This document shows, in pieces, positions 1-7,718 of a DNA stretch of 16,748 nt. The position numbers were made by a program, and so were the translations under genes. Source of the stretch: CBDTTW01 sp965363675 (lineage in GTDB: Bacteria > Bacteroidota > Rhodothermia > Rhodothermales > DASSAV01); assembly GCA_965363675.1 (NCBI GenBank), contig CBDTTW010000057.1, positions 1 through 16,748 of the forward strand. The letters run 5' to 3'. The notes under the pieces are model-generated. The model was not told the DNA's origin, searched no databases, and was given only the letters and a program-made list of their open reading frames with translations. Numbering within the stretch: position 1 is the stretch's first letter; every line of letters begins with the position of its first letter.

Positions 1-1723
1 CCCGGTTGAGCACGAGGTTTCCGCCCGCCTCGGCGCCCGACTGCGCGGCTTGAAGGCGGTTGCTGAAGCCGCTGGAGCTGATGATGCCCAGCATGCACAC
101 GGCCATGCCTACGTGCGAGAGCGCGCCGCCGACGAGGCGACTGTTGCCGCGCCCGATCCGCCAGAGCACGAGCGCGTTGCCTGCCAGGGCAAACAGCGAC
201 ACGAACACGAGCAAAAGCAACAGCAGGCTGGAGCCGTAGGATTCCAGGAACACCCCGGCGCCGCCCAGGAGCCCCGCCGCCTGCGCCTCCGAAGCCTCGG
301 CGGCGGCTCCCGCCGTGCGCTGCACGAAGGGTGTAAACACGAGCACCCCGAGTGTGCCCACGAGCGCCGCGCCCAGCGGCGGCAGCAGCACCTTGTTCAG
401 GTTGCGCACGCTCATCTTGCGCCACCAGAAAAGCTGCCCCAGCCCTGCCAGAAACGTAAAGCCCACCGAGAGCGGAAGCGTCCACTTGTTGTAGAACGCC
501 AGGGGCACGGCCGACGGGCTGTCGCGGAAGATGCGCCCGAGGATCGGCGCGCTCGTTCCCACGAGGATGACGGCCGCCGTAGCGCAAAGCAGCACGGCCC
601 CGCTGAAGATGAGGAACTCGCGGGAGAGCGGGTCGGACTCGCCCGCGCTGCGCGGCAGCGCCTGGTAACGGTACGCGAACAAACCGAAGCCCAGTCCGGC
701 CAGGCCGCCGAGCCACAGCGTAAGCTGAAGGTGCAGGCCCAGATCGACGAACGAGTGCACCGAAATGTCGCCGAGGATGCCGCTGCGCGTCAGGAACGTC
801 GAGTATACGACGAGCACGAACGTGAGCAGGTTCAGCGCGAGCGCGGCGCGGTAGGCCGTGCGGCCCTTGCGCTGCATGATCATGGTGTGCAGCGCCGCGA
901 TGCCCGTCAGCCACGGCACGAACGACGAGTTCTCCACGGGGTCCCAGGCCCAGTAGCCGCCGAACGAGAGCGTCACGTAGGCCCAGTAGCCGCCCAGGAC
1001 GATGCCGATGCCCAGCACCATTACGCCGAAGATCGACCATGGGAGGGCCGGACGCACCCACTCGGTGTAGCGCCGCTGCCAGAGCGCCGCCACGGCGTAG
1101 GCGAACGGCACGAGCAGCGCCGCAAACCCTACGAACAGCGTCGGCGGATGGATGGTCATCCAGGGGTTTTGCAAGAGGTCGTTCAGGCCGTTGCCGTCGG
1201 CCGGCACAAAGCCCGGCTGCTGCTGAAAGACGGGGGCCTCGGGAAACTTCTCCGCCAGCAGGCTGAACGGCGACGAGCCGAGCGTCGCATCGCCGAAGTG
1301 GATGCCGGCGATCATCGAAAGCAAAAAGAACTGGCACAGCGCCACAACCGCCATCACGGGCGCCTCGAAGGAGCCTCCGGTGCGGCGGAGCACCAGCCCG
1401 ATCACCGCCGTGTAGAGAATCCACAGCAGGAACGAGCCTTCCTGCCCCGCCCAGAACGACGAGGCCAGATAATGCCACGGCAAAGCCAGCGACGTGTACT
1501 GGTAGACGTAGGCGTACTGAAACTGGTGCGTCAGGATGAGGTAGAGCAGCATCCACGAGGCGACGCTTGCGCAGGCCGTCATGGCGAGCCACGCGCCGCG
1601 CCCGAGGCCGCGCCAGGCGATTTCCTCGGCCGGGCGCCGCGCCGCCAGCAAGTACGCGACCCCCGAAAGGCCGCACGCTACGAACGCTCCGATCAGGAGC
1701 AGGCCGCCGATAGCACCAACCAT
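1..1723 (-). CDS. ccmF: CcmF/CcsA-family cytochrome c haem lyase, N-terminal part (runs off window)
   Basis: This is a multi-span inner-membrane protein that presents haem for covalent attachment to apocytochrome c on the outer face of the membrane. Reading from the ATG at 1723 gives 574 uninterrupted codons to the window edge. They begin MVGAIGGLLLIGAF, followed by many hydrophobic segments. The diagnostic tryptophan-rich WWD motif is at about residues 255-272 (GGYWAWDPVENSSFVPWL). An HPP motif lies at about 192-194 and a WAGQEGS motif at about 91-97, both typical of CcmF. The C-terminal end is missing. The start has no Shine-Dalgarno sequence, like its neighbours. The gene lies 105 bases downstream of the Dabb gene on the same strand, so it may be co-transcribed or have its own promoter. 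CcmF rather than the shorter CcsA is favoured by the length and by the position of the WWD motif. The rest of the ccm genes would be expected beyond position 1. Confidence 0.93.
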   Translation of the reverse strand, partial: MVGAIGGLLLIGAFVACGLSGVAYLLAARRPAEEIAWRGLGRGAWLAMTACASVASWMLLYLILTHQFQYAYVYQYTSLALPWHYLASSFWAGQEGSFLLWILYTAVIGLVLRRTGGSFEAPVMAVVALCQFFLLSMIAGIHFGDATLGSSPFSLLAEKFPEAPVFQQQPGFVPADGNGLNDLLQNPWMTIHPPTLFVGFAALLVPFAYAVAALWQRRYTEWVRPALPWSIFGVMVLGIGIVLGGYWAYVTLSFGGYWAWDPVENSSFVPWLTGIAALHTMIMQRKGRTAYRAALALNLLTFVLVVYSTFLTRSGILGDISVHSFVDLGLHLQLTLWLGGLAGLGFGLFAYRYQALPRSAGESDPLSREFLIFSGAVLLCATAAVILVGTSAPILGRIFRDSPSAVPLAFYNKWTLPLSVGFTFLAGLGQLFWWRKMSVRNLNKVLLPPLGAALVGTLGVLVFTPFVQRTAGAAAEASEAQAAGLLGGAGVFLESYGSSLLLLLLVFVSLFALAGNALVLWRIGRGNSRLVGGALSHVGMAVCMLGIISSSGFSNRLQAAQSGAEAGGNLVLNR

Positions 1724-1775
1724 ATCTGCAACAATTGCAATAATCTGATTACGACGTTTGCGCTCGGGGAGTATA

Positions 1776-1791
1776 CGCCCCGGAAGGGGCG
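1776..1791 (-). other. Short GC hairpin between the Dabb gene and ccmF
   Basis: A perfect 6-bp inverted repeat (CGCCCC/GGGGCG) with a four-base loop lies in the 105-base gap. There is no T-run after it on the minus strand, so it is not a convincing intrinsic terminator. It may be a 3'-end structure of the rny-Dabb transcript or part of the ccmF leader. Confidence 0.3.
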
Positions 1792-1828
1792 GGTTCCAAG
1801 CTCACCGAAAACAAACGGAAAGCAGCCC

Positions 1829-2140
1829 TTAGTTGCTCCAGGGCGTCTCGCAATCGTAGATGCGAATGTCGGACCAGAAGCCGGCGCAGTCGCTCCGGAA
1901 CCGGTCGTGGTCGGGGTGCACCTGGTAGGCGTCGTGGGCCTGCCGGTCCTCGAACACGGCGATGAGCGCGTGCGAGTACGAGCGGTCGATGATCGGCCGG
2001 TCGGTGGCCGCCGGCGTGCCGACGTAGCCGGTGTGCACGTCCGGGATGGCCTTGAGGCTCTGGAGGCCCGCCTCGAACGTGTCGCGCTGCTCGGGGGTCA
2101 GGTCGGCGCGCAGCCAGAAGTAAACGCTGTGGACGAACAT
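1829..2140 (-). CDS. Dabb-family (stress-responsive alpha/beta-barrel) small protein
   Basis: The 103-residue product matches the Dabb (stress-responsive A/B barrel) family along its whole length. Members are ferredoxin-like folds that dimerise into a small beta-barrel. Visible hallmarks are the opening HSVYFWL strand, GLQSLKAIPDV near residues 25-35, the RPIIDRSYSHAL segment near 48-59, FEDRQAHDAY and the HPDHDRF helix near 75-81. The family contains stress-induced proteins and some polyketide-cyclase-like enzymes, and most bacterial members have no assigned reaction. I do not assign one here. The ATG at 2140 follows the rny stop by 22 bases on the same strand, so it is probably read on the rny transcript. 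There is no clear ribosome binding site. Confidence 0.88.
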   Translation of the reverse strand: MFVHSVYFWLRADLTPEQRDTFEAGLQSLKAIPDVHTGYVGTPAATDRPIIDRSYSHALIAVFEDRQAHDAYQVHPDHDRFRSDCAGFWSDIRIYDCETPWSN

Positions 2141-2162
2141 AGGGGTTGTGGTTAGCGCGGCG

Positions 2163-3851
2163 CTACTTGGCGTACGACACCGAGCGCACTTCGCGGATGA
2201 CGGTCACCTTGATCTGGCCGGGGTACTGCATCTCGTTCTGGATCTTCTTGGCGATGTCGATGGCGAGCATGTCGGCCGTGGCGTCGCTCACCAGCTCGTG
2301 GTTGACGAGCACGCGGATCTCGCGCCCGGCCTGGATGGCGTAGACCCGCTCGACGCCGGAGAACGAGGCGGCCACCTGCTCCAGCTTTTCGAGCCGCTTG
2401 ATGTAGCTTTCGAGCGCCTCGCGCCGCGCGCCGGGCCGGGCCCCCGAAATGGCGTCGGAAGCCTGCACGAGCGGCGCAATGAGAGTAGTCATCTCGATCT
2501 CGTCGTGGTGCGCGCCCACGGCGTTGCAGATGTCGGGATGCTCCTTGTACTTGCGGCACAGCTCCATGCCCACGATGGCGTGCGGGCTCTCGATTTCCTC
2601 CTCGACGATCTTGCCGATGTCGTGCAGCAGACCCGCGCGCCGGGCCATCGTCGTGTCGAGGCCGAGTTCGGCGGCCATGAGCGAGGCGATGCGCGCCGTC
2701 TCGATGGAGTGCCCGAGCAGGTTCTGGCCGTAGCTCGTGCGGTAGCGCATGCGCCCGATGAGCTTGGTCAGCTCGGGGTGCAGCCCGTGCAGGTTGAGGT
2801 CGATGATGGTCCGCTCGCCGGTCTCGATGATCTCCTCGTCGATCTCGGCGCGCACCTTCTCGACGACCTCCTCGATGCGGGCCGGGTGGATGCGGCCGTC
2901 CTGGACGAGGTTGAGCAGGGCAAGGCGCGCCACCTCGCGGCGCACCGGGTCGAAGCCGGAGAGGATGACGGCCTCGGGCGTGTCGTCCACGATGACCTCG
3001 ACGCCGGTGGCGGCCTCGAAGGCGCGGATGTTGCGGCCCTCGCGCCCGATGATGCGGCCCTTCATCTCGTCGGACTGGATGTTCACGACCGAGACGGTAT
3101 TCTCGATGGCGTGGCTGGCCGCCGTGCGCTGAATGGCCGTCAGCACGATTTTGCGCGCCTGCCGGGTGGCCGTCAGGCGGGCTTCGTCGCGCACTTCTTT
3201 GATATGCTGCGCGCTTTCGAGCTTGGCTTCCCCGACGAGCTGCTCGATCATGGCCTCGCGGGCCTCGCGCTGGGTCATGCCGGAGATTTGCTCCAGGCGG
3301 CGCCCTGCTTCGTCGAGCCGGTGGTTGAGGCGCTCGGATTTCTCTTCGTACTCGGCCTTGATCTGCGCCGCTTCGGCGGCGTTGCGCGCGGCCTCGTCGC
3401 GCCGGGCGGTCGCCTCCGCGCCGGCGGCCTCCGCCTGCGCGCGAAGCGCTTCGGCTTCGCGCCGGCGCTCTTCGGATTGCTTGCGCAGACTCTCAAGGAG
3501 GTCTGCGGCCTTGTGGAGTGCGTTTTCGCGCTCGTTTACACGCTGCGCGCGGCGGTTCATCCGCGCGTGGCGCTCTTCGAGCTTGTCTTTCGTTTGCCGA
3601 AGGGCGCGTCGGGTTTCTATTTCTTCTTGTTCGAGGGCTTGCTGGCGACGCGCCAGCTCGGCCTCTGCCTTTTCTATGTGCTCTGTGCGGAACTCCTGGG
3701 CTTCCCGGCGGGCTTCCGCCAGCACCCGGTCGGCCTCTCTGCGCGCCAGGGCCAACTGGCTCTGGCCGATCCGCGTTAGAAGAAATCTATTAACAACAAT
3801 GCCAAGCCCAAACGCGACCACGGCGGCGAGGAGGCCTACCGCAGTACTCAT
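2163..3851 (-). CDS. rny: Ribonuclease Y
   Basis: This is a membrane-anchored endoribonuclease that initiates mRNA turnover. The 562-residue product shows the full RNase Y layout. An N-terminal membrane segment (about residues 4-26) is followed by a long charged coiled coil (about 35-200, rich in E, R, A, Q and K). A KH RNA-binding domain has the signature GRIIGREGRNIR at about 265-276. The HD metal-dependent phosphohydrolase domain has HSIETA at about 391, the HD dyad in GLLHDIGK at about 407-414 and HHD at about 448-450. It is somewhat longer than the roughly 520-residue Bacillus enzyme, the difference lying in the coiled coil. The start at 3851 places the hydrophobic anchor at the extreme N terminus. 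A candidate promoter lies at 3933-3962, downstream of the terminator that ends the 6S-like RNA, so rny probably has its own transcript, with the Dabb gene following. Confidence 0.97.
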   Translation of the reverse strand: MSTAVGLLAAVVAFGLGIVVNRFLLTRIGQSQLALARREADRVLAEARREAQEFRTEHIEKAEAELARRQQALEQEEIETRRALRQTKDKLEERHARMNRRAQRVNERENALHKAADLLESLRKQSEERRREAEALRAQAEAAGAEATARRDEAARNAAEAAQIKAEYEEKSERLNHRLDEAGRRLEQISGMTQREAREAMIEQLVGEAKLESAQHIKEVRDEARLTATRQARKIVLTAIQRTAASHAIENTVSVVNIQSDEMKGRIIGREGRNIRAFEAATGVEVIVDDTPEAVILSGFDPVRREVARLALLNLVQDGRIHPARIEEVVEKVRAEIDEEIIETGERTIIDLNLHGLHPELTKLIGRMRYRTSYGQNLLGHSIETARIASLMAAELGLDTTMARRAGLLHDIGKIVEEEIESPHAIVGMELCRKYKEHPDICNAVGAHHDEIEMTTLIAPLVQASDAISGARPGARREALESYIKRLEKLEQVAASFSGVERVYAIQAGREIRVLVNHELVSDATADMLAIDIAKKIQNEMQYPGQIKVTVIREVRSVSYAK

Positions 3852-3932
3852 ATTGTCAAACTGCTTAAGAGGTTGAAATAAGTAGGTTTGCCCCGTGGGG
3901 GCATGTATGGCTTACGGGCGCGTACATACGGT

Positions 3933-3962
3933 GTAAGGTAAGCCGCGTCGCTTTAAATACAA
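3933..3962 (-). promoter_or_regulatory. Candidate Bacteroidota-type promoter for rny
   Basis: On the minus strand TTG (3962-3960) is followed after exactly 19 bases by TACCTTAC (3940-3933). This resembles the -33 TTG / -7 TAnnTTTG arrangement of Bacteroidota sigma-A promoters, with the last two bases of the -7 box off consensus. It lies between the intrinsic terminator and the rny start and would give a leader of about 75 bases. Assigned from pattern and position only. Confidence 0.45.
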
Positions 3963-3983
3963 CGGCCGCCCTGTGGGCCGCAC

Positions 3984-4035
3984 GAAAAAGCCCCCGGCGC
4001 GCTTCCGGCTCTCGCCGTCGGCCGCGCCCGGGGCT
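3984..4035 (-). terminator. Intrinsic terminator after the 6S-like RNA
   Basis: On the minus strand AGCCCC pairs with GGGGCT and GGCGCG pairs with CGCGCC. An inner CGGC/GCCG hairpin caps the stem, and a TTTTT tract follows directly (3989-3985). The stem is long, GC-rich and correctly oriented to end a minus-strand transcript about ten bases beyond the closing helix of the structured RNA. Confidence 0.85.
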
Positions 4036-4045
4036 CTCTCAGATC

Positions 4046-4242
4046 GTGCGTGCTTGCAGCAGATATGAAGAACCTCTCTTCACATCACTATGGGCGCCGC
4101 TCTTGCTCCGGATAACTTCCTCGGTTTCGCCCGGAGGCGAAGACCCTTGCGGGATGAGGCCTGTTGTCTAAGCCAGAAGGCAGGCTCCCTGAAGCATACT
4201 CTTTGTAAGGTTCTTATATGCGTCGACTGCAAGCGCGCGCAC
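4046..4242 (-). ncRNA. ssrS: 6S RNA candidate (RNA polymerase-binding regulatory RNA)
   Basis: 6S RNA mimics an open promoter and sequesters housekeeping RNA polymerase. No protein frame fits here, but the minus strand folds into one long rod closed by distant arms. The outermost helix joins 4242-4227 to 4059-4046 (GCTTGCAG with CTGCAAGC, plus GTGCG with CGCAC). Then ATAT and AAGAACCT (4219-4208) pair with AGGTTCTT and ATAT (4075-4063) with one bulge. Weakly paired flanks suit a central bubble, and a terminal arm includes TTCGCC/GGCGAA. The roughly 197-nt length is in the 6S range. The location immediately downstream of zapA matches the zapA-ssrS linkage known from Escherichia coli, and a strong terminator follows. 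The identification rests on fold, length and context, not on a covariance-model score. The exact 5' end is uncertain because a further hairpin (4248-4266) may belong to the precursor. Confidence 0.75.
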
Positions 4243-4247
4243 GGCGC

Positions 4248-4266
4248 CCGCTCCACACGGGAGCGG
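4248..4266 (-). other. Perfect hairpin at the 5' side of the 6S-like RNA
   Basis: CCGCTCC and GGAGCGG form a perfect 7-bp stem with a five-base loop between the zapA stop and the closing helix of the RNA. There is no T-run, so a zapA terminator is unlikely. It may be the 5' end of a precursor that is trimmed to mature 6S RNA. Confidence 0.4.
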
Positions 4267-4269
4267 ATG

Positions 4270-4275
4270 GTATTA
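4270..4275 (-). promoter_or_regulatory. Possible -10 element (TAATAC) for the 6S-like RNA
   Basis: TAATAC on the minus strand lies in the only AT-rich stretch between zapA and the structured RNA, with initiation expected near 4263. No convincing -35 or -33 partner is visible at normal spacing, so this is a weak call. Confidence 0.25.
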
Positions 4276-4311
4276 AATCCGGCGAGGCCCCGGCAGTTCC
4301 GAAGGGTTTTT

Positions 4312-4620
4312 TTAAGATTGTGTGGGCGCCGAGGGTTCGGGGAGCGCCTGCCCGAGCCGGTCGCTCCACCGGTCGAGCTGCGCTTCCAGCTCGGCGCAGC
4401 GCTGCGCGTGCTCGTCCTGGAGCACGCGGTTCTCCTCGGCCAGGGCCAGGGCCGTGATGATGGCCGCGGTCATCTCGGGCTGCTCCGGGTGGGCGTCCTT
4501 GAACGCCTGCATCCGCTCATCGACGAGCGCGGCGATCTCGCGCGTCGTCTGCTCGTGCTCCTCGGCGACGCGCAAGGCGAACTCGCGCCCGAGGATGCGC
4601 ACCCGGATCGGTTTTTCCAT
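4312..4620 (-). CDS. zapA: Cell division protein ZapA
   Basis: ZapA is a small cytoplasmic protein that cross-links FtsZ filaments and stabilises the Z ring. From the ATG at 4620 the product is 102 residues. It opens with the family signature KPIRVRILGREFALRV, followed by the TTREIAALVDERMQAF helix and a C-terminal coiled coil (about residues 50-90) that mediates tetramerisation. An upstream in-frame ATG at 4644 would add eight residues (MGSGLPAS) that are not part of the domain. I prefer 4620, although neither start has a Shine-Dalgarno sequence. It follows the small coiled-coil gene by 66 bases and precedes the 6S-like RNA, the same order (zapA then ssrS) as in Escherichia coli. Confidence 0.9.
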   Translation of the reverse strand: MEKPIRVRILGREFALRVAEEHEQTTREIAALVDERMQAFKDAHPEQPEMTAAIITALALAEENRVLQDEHAQRCAELEAQLDRWSDRLGQALPEPSAPTQS

Positions 4621-4664
4621 GCTTGCCGGCAACCCGCTTCCCATATAGTGTGCTCTCGTCTTGC

Positions 4665-4681
4665 GCCGCCCCGGGGGCGGC
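4665..4681 (-). other. GC-rich hairpin between the coiled-coil gene and zapA
   Basis: GCCGCCCC and GGGGCGGC are perfect complements separated by one base, starting six bases past the stop codon at 4687. No T-run follows on the minus strand (the next bases are GCAAGACG). A Rho-independent terminator is therefore unlikely. It could be an RNA stability or processing element within the pheT-zapA transcript. Confidence 0.3.
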
Positions 4682-4686
4682 CGGGG

Positions 4687-5019
4687 TTAGGATGCTTCCT
4701 GCTCCAGGTACTGATCCACGGCGGCGATGAAGCCGGCGAGCTTCTCCTTGAGCGCCTCGGCGTCCTCCTCGAACGCTACGACGGCGGCGCCCTCGGGGAC
4801 TTCCGGGCGCGTCTCCAGCTCGCGGATGCGCGCCGCCAGCGCCTCGTTTTCGCGGCGCAGGTGCTCCAGCGCATGCACCGCCTCCTCGATGCGCTCGCGC
4901 AGGCGTTCGAGCGAGCGCGGGTTCTTCAGGAGCACGTCGGCGCCGGGCGGGCGCTTTGCCGGGTCGCCGGGGCGTTCGGCCTCCGGGCGCGGCGCGGAGG
5001 GGCTTTGTTCTGTTTCCAT
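4687..5019 (-). CDS. Small coiled-coil protein, possible ZapA partner (uncharacterised)
   Basis: From the ATG at 5019 the product is 110 residues. A TTG at 5034 could add five more. The first 30 residues are rich in proline, acidic residues and serine and are probably disordered. A heptad-like helix follows at about 32-70, with leucines and isoleucines in SLERLRERIEEAVHALEHLR and ENEALAARIRELE. The acidic C-terminal helix ends LAGFIAAVDQYLEQEAS. It has no signal peptide or membrane segment, so it is cytoplasmic. I do not recognise a named family. Its size, coiled coil and position directly before zapA invite comparison with ZapB or a similar division-associated coiled coil, but this is inference from context. 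It starts 24 bases after the pheT stop and is probably co-transcribed with it. Confidence 0.8.
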   Translation of the reverse strand: METEQSPSAPRPEAERPGDPAKRPPGADVLLKNPRSLERLRERIEEAVHALEHLRRENEALAARIRELETRPEVPEGAAVVAFEEDAEALKEKLAGFIAAVDQYLEQEAS

Positions 5020-5043
5020 AGGGTGCTGCCGCAAGTTAGGGGG

Positions 5044-7587
5044 TTATCGAAGCGCGGCCTGGTGCTCCGCCGCCAGCGCCGCCAGGATGCGTTGCATGGC
5101 CTCGTCCACCTCGGCGTCCTGAAGGGTGCGGTCGGCGGCGAAGCGCAGGGACAGGGCTACGCTTTTCCGGCCCTCGGGCACGCCCGGCCCCGTGTAGATG
5201 TCGAAGAGGCGCACCGCGCGCAGAAGCGGGCCGCCGGCGCGCTGCGCCGAGGTCAGCAGCGGCCCCACCGGCTGCCCGGCCTCCACGACGACGGCCAGGT
5301 CGCGCGCGACGGCGGGGAAGCGGCTCACCGGCGCGTACCGGATGCGCGGCCGGGCCGCCGCCGCTTCCTGAAGCGCGCTCCAGTTCAACTCGGCGACGTA
5401 CACCTCGGTCCGCAAGTCCGCCGCCTGCGCCGCTTCGTCGGCCAGGCGCGCCACGCAGCCCACCTCGCGGCCGCCGAGGCGCACCCCAAGCGTATGGGCG
5501 GTGAGGCCGGGCAGGGGCTCGGGGTGCGCCTCGAAGGCCACGTCGGCCAGGCCCAGACCCCCGAGGAGGCGTTCCACCACGCCCTTCACGTCGAACAGGT
5601 CGGCCGGGGCGGCGGGCGCATCCCATGAGGCTTCGCCGCGCGGGCCGGCCAGGGCCACGATCAACGACTCGTGCTCGGCGTAGCCCGGCACGTATACGTC
5701 GGGGCGCGTGGTGCGCCGGAACACATGCCCGAACTCGAAGAAGCGGAGGGCTTCCTGGCCGTGATTGCGGTTGTAGCTCATCGCCTGGAGCACGCCCGGC
5801 AGCAGGCTCGGCTGAAGCGCCGTCAGCTCGGCCGAGATCGGGTTGAGCGTCTCCACAACCCCCCCGTCGGCGGGGGCGCCGCCGTTGGGGAGCGCCTCGA
5901 AGCGCGCCGCCAGGTCGGTGCGGAGCATGCTGTTCGTGTACAGCTCGCGGAAGCCTAGCCCGGCCAGCAGGCTGCGGGCGCGCCGCCGGAGCTTCCAGCC
6001 GGGATTCTCGGCGGGGACGGCTGCCGGCAACGCGATGCGCGGCGGCGCGGCGATCCGGTCGAAGCCGTAGAGCCGCGCGATTTCCTCGATCACGTCGATT
6101 TCGCGCGTGATGTCGGGGCGGAACGCCGGAATGCGCAGTTCGAGCGTGTCGGCTTCGTCGCCGCCGGCTCCGGCGCCCTTGCCTTCCATGAGGTCCTCGG
6201 CAAGCGAAGCGAGCGTCGTGTCGGCGATGATCTCGAAGCCGATGGCCGTAAGCAGGCGGCGCACCTCGGCCGTCGGAACGGCCTCGCCGAGCACGCGCGC
6301 GATGCGGGGCAGGCGCAGCCGCACGCGCCGCTCCTCGGCGGGCGCCGGGTGCTCGTCCACGAAGCCGGGCGCGATGCGGCCGCCCGCGCACGCCACGATC
6401 AGCTCGGCGGCGCGCAAGGCCGCCCACGGCTGCTGCTCCGGGTTGACGCCGCGCTCGAACCGGTACGACGAGTCGGTCTGAAGCCCGAGCGCCTTGGCGG
6501 TGCGGCGGATGGTGGAGGGGTCGAAGTAGGCGCTTTCGATGAGCACGTTGCGCGTGGCCGCGGTCACCTCGGAGTTCTCCCCGCCCATGATGCCCGCGAT
6601 GGCGACCGGACGGCGGCCGTCGGTGATGACGAGGGCCCCCTCGGGCAGCGCGCGCGCGCGGCTGTCGAGCGTGACGAACGTCTCGCCCGGCGCGGCGCGG
6701 CGCACCCCGATGCGGCCCTCGGCGAGTTGGTCGTAGTCGAAGGCGTGGAGGGGCTGCCCGCACTCGAACAGCACGAAGTTGGTCACGTCCACGACGTTGT
6801 TGCGCGGGCGCAGGCCCACGGCCGTAAGGCGCTGCTGGAGCCACTCCGGCGACTCGCCCACGGACACGCCCTCGACGAGCACGCCGACGTAGCGGCGGCA
6901 CGCCTCAGGGGCCTCGATGCGCACCGACACGCGCGCGGCGGCCTCGCCCCCCGGCTGCGCGGCGGCGACCTCCGGCAGGCGCAGCGGCCGGTCGCGCAGA
7001 GCGGCCAGGTCGCGGGCCATGCCGATGTGGCTCGTGGCGTCGGGGCGGTTGGGCGTGATCGACACGTCGATGATATGGTCCTGCGCCGCACGGCCGCGCT
7101 GAAGCAGATACTCCGCAAACGGCTGGCCCACTACGGCGTCGGCGTCGAGCACCATGATGCCCGCGTGGTCGTCGGAAAGGCCCAGCTCGTCTTCGGCGCA
7201 GATCATGCCCTCCGAGGTTTCGCCGCGCACGGCGCGCTTCTCGATGGTCAGCGGCGCGCGCACGAGGGGGTTGCTGCGCGAGGGCAGCATCAGCACGGCG
7301 CCGACGGCGGCCACGGGCGCTTTCTGGCCGGCGGCTACGTTGGGCGCGCCGCACACGATCTGCACGGCGCCGTGCGGACCCAGGTCCACCTCGCACAGGG
7401 TCAGGCGGTCGGCGTTCGGGTGGGGGCGCACGCGGCGCACGTAGCCCACGTACACGCCGTCGAGCGGCGCGCCGAGGGTTTCCACGTCGTCCACCTCCAG
7501 CCCGGACATCGTGAGCGCGTCGGCGACTTCGGCGGGCGTGAGCCCGTGGTCCACGTACTGGCTGAGCCAGTTATAGCTGATCTTCAT
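5044..7587 (-). CDS. pheT: Phenylalanine-tRNA ligase beta subunit
   Basis: This is the beta subunit of the alpha2-beta2 enzyme that charges tRNA-Phe; it binds the tRNA and hydrolyses mischarged Tyr-tRNA. At 847 residues it is the long bacterial form. It opens with the typical MKISYNWLSQYVD. The EMAP/OB-type tRNA-binding domain spans about 45-150 (VRPHPNADRL, CGAPN, SEGMICAEDELGLSDDH). Next come the B1 region (DVSITPNRPDATSHIGMARDLAAL, about 168-191) and the B3/B4 editing domain (PLHAFDYDQL, MGGENSEV). The B5 and core-like domains follow, ending in a C-terminal FDX-ACB domain from about residue 752 (RFPAVARDLAVVV). Unlike the usual pheS-pheT pair, its partner pheS lies about 3.9 kb away (11454-12470, same strand), beyond two plus-strand genes. 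Its long GC-rich leader contains a hairpin and a small palindrome, with no Shine-Dalgarno sequence. Confidence 0.98.
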   Translation of the reverse strand: MKISYNWLSQYVDHGLTPAEVADALTMSGLEVDDVETLGAPLDGVYVGYVRRVRPHPNADRLTLCEVDLGPHGAVQIVCGAPNVAAGQKAPVAAVGAVLMLPSRSNPLVRAPLTIEKRAVRGETSEGMICAEDELGLSDDHAGIMVLDADAVVGQPFAEYLLQRGRAAQDHIIDVSITPNRPDATSHIGMARDLAALRDRPLRLPEVAAAQPGGEAAARVSVRIEAPEACRRYVGVLVEGVSVGESPEWLQQRLTAVGLRPRNNVVDVTNFVLFECGQPLHAFDYDQLAEGRIGVRRAAPGETFVTLDSRARALPEGALVITDGRRPVAIAGIMGGENSEVTAATRNVLIESAYFDPSTIRRTAKALGLQTDSSYRFERGVNPEQQPWAALRAAELIVACAGGRIAPGFVDEHPAPAEERRVRLRLPRIARVLGEAVPTAEVRRLLTAIGFEIIADTTLASLAEDLMEGKGAGAGGDEADTLELRIPAFRPDITREIDVIEEIARLYGFDRIAAPPRIALPAAVPAENPGWKLRRRARSLLAGLGFRELYTNSMLRTDLAARFEALPNGGAPADGGVVETLNPISAELTALQPSLLPGVLQAMSYNRNHGQEALRFFEFGHVFRRTTRPDVYVPGYAEHESLIVALAGPRGEASWDAPAAPADLFDVKGVVERLLGGLGLADVAFEAHPEPLPGLTAHTLGVRLGGREVGCVARLADEAAQAADLRTEVYVAELNWSALQEAAAARPRIRYAPVSRFPAVARDLAVVVEAGQPVGPLLTSAQRAGGPLLRAVRLFDIYTGPGVPEGRKSVALSLRFAADRTLQDAEVDEAMQRILAALAAEHQAALR

Positions 7588-7697
7588 GAGATGCGTGCAG
7601 GAATGATCATGGCGCGTCCGGCCTTTCCCGAAGCCGGGGCGTGCATGTTAACATCCGCCGCCCTCCCGGGCAAGCGTTCGGACGCCGCAGAAGCAGA

Positions 7698-7718
7698 GAA
7701 GCGCCCGCGCAGCGCTTC
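7698..7718 (-). other. Hairpin in the pheT 5' leader
   Basis: GAAGCGC and GCGCTTC form a perfect 7-bp stem with a seven-base loop about 110 bases before the pheT start. It could be a leader structure, but no T-run or leader peptide supports an attenuator. Confidence 0.3.

Noticed and set aside
50..2155. A 701-codon open frame on the plus strand
   Set aside because: It is antisense to ccmF, the Dabb gene and their gap. Its composition is the R/H/E/A-rich pattern of a GC-rich shadow frame, with no domain.
2148..3779. A 543-codon plus-strand frame across rny
   Set aside because: It is the mirror of the coiled coil and domains of RNase Y, which has clear KH and HD motifs on the minus strand.
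7645..7654. The palindrome ATGTTAACAT as an operator for pheT
   Set aside because: Ten-base palindromes occur by chance, and nothing else ties it to a regulator. It is noted only in the region description.
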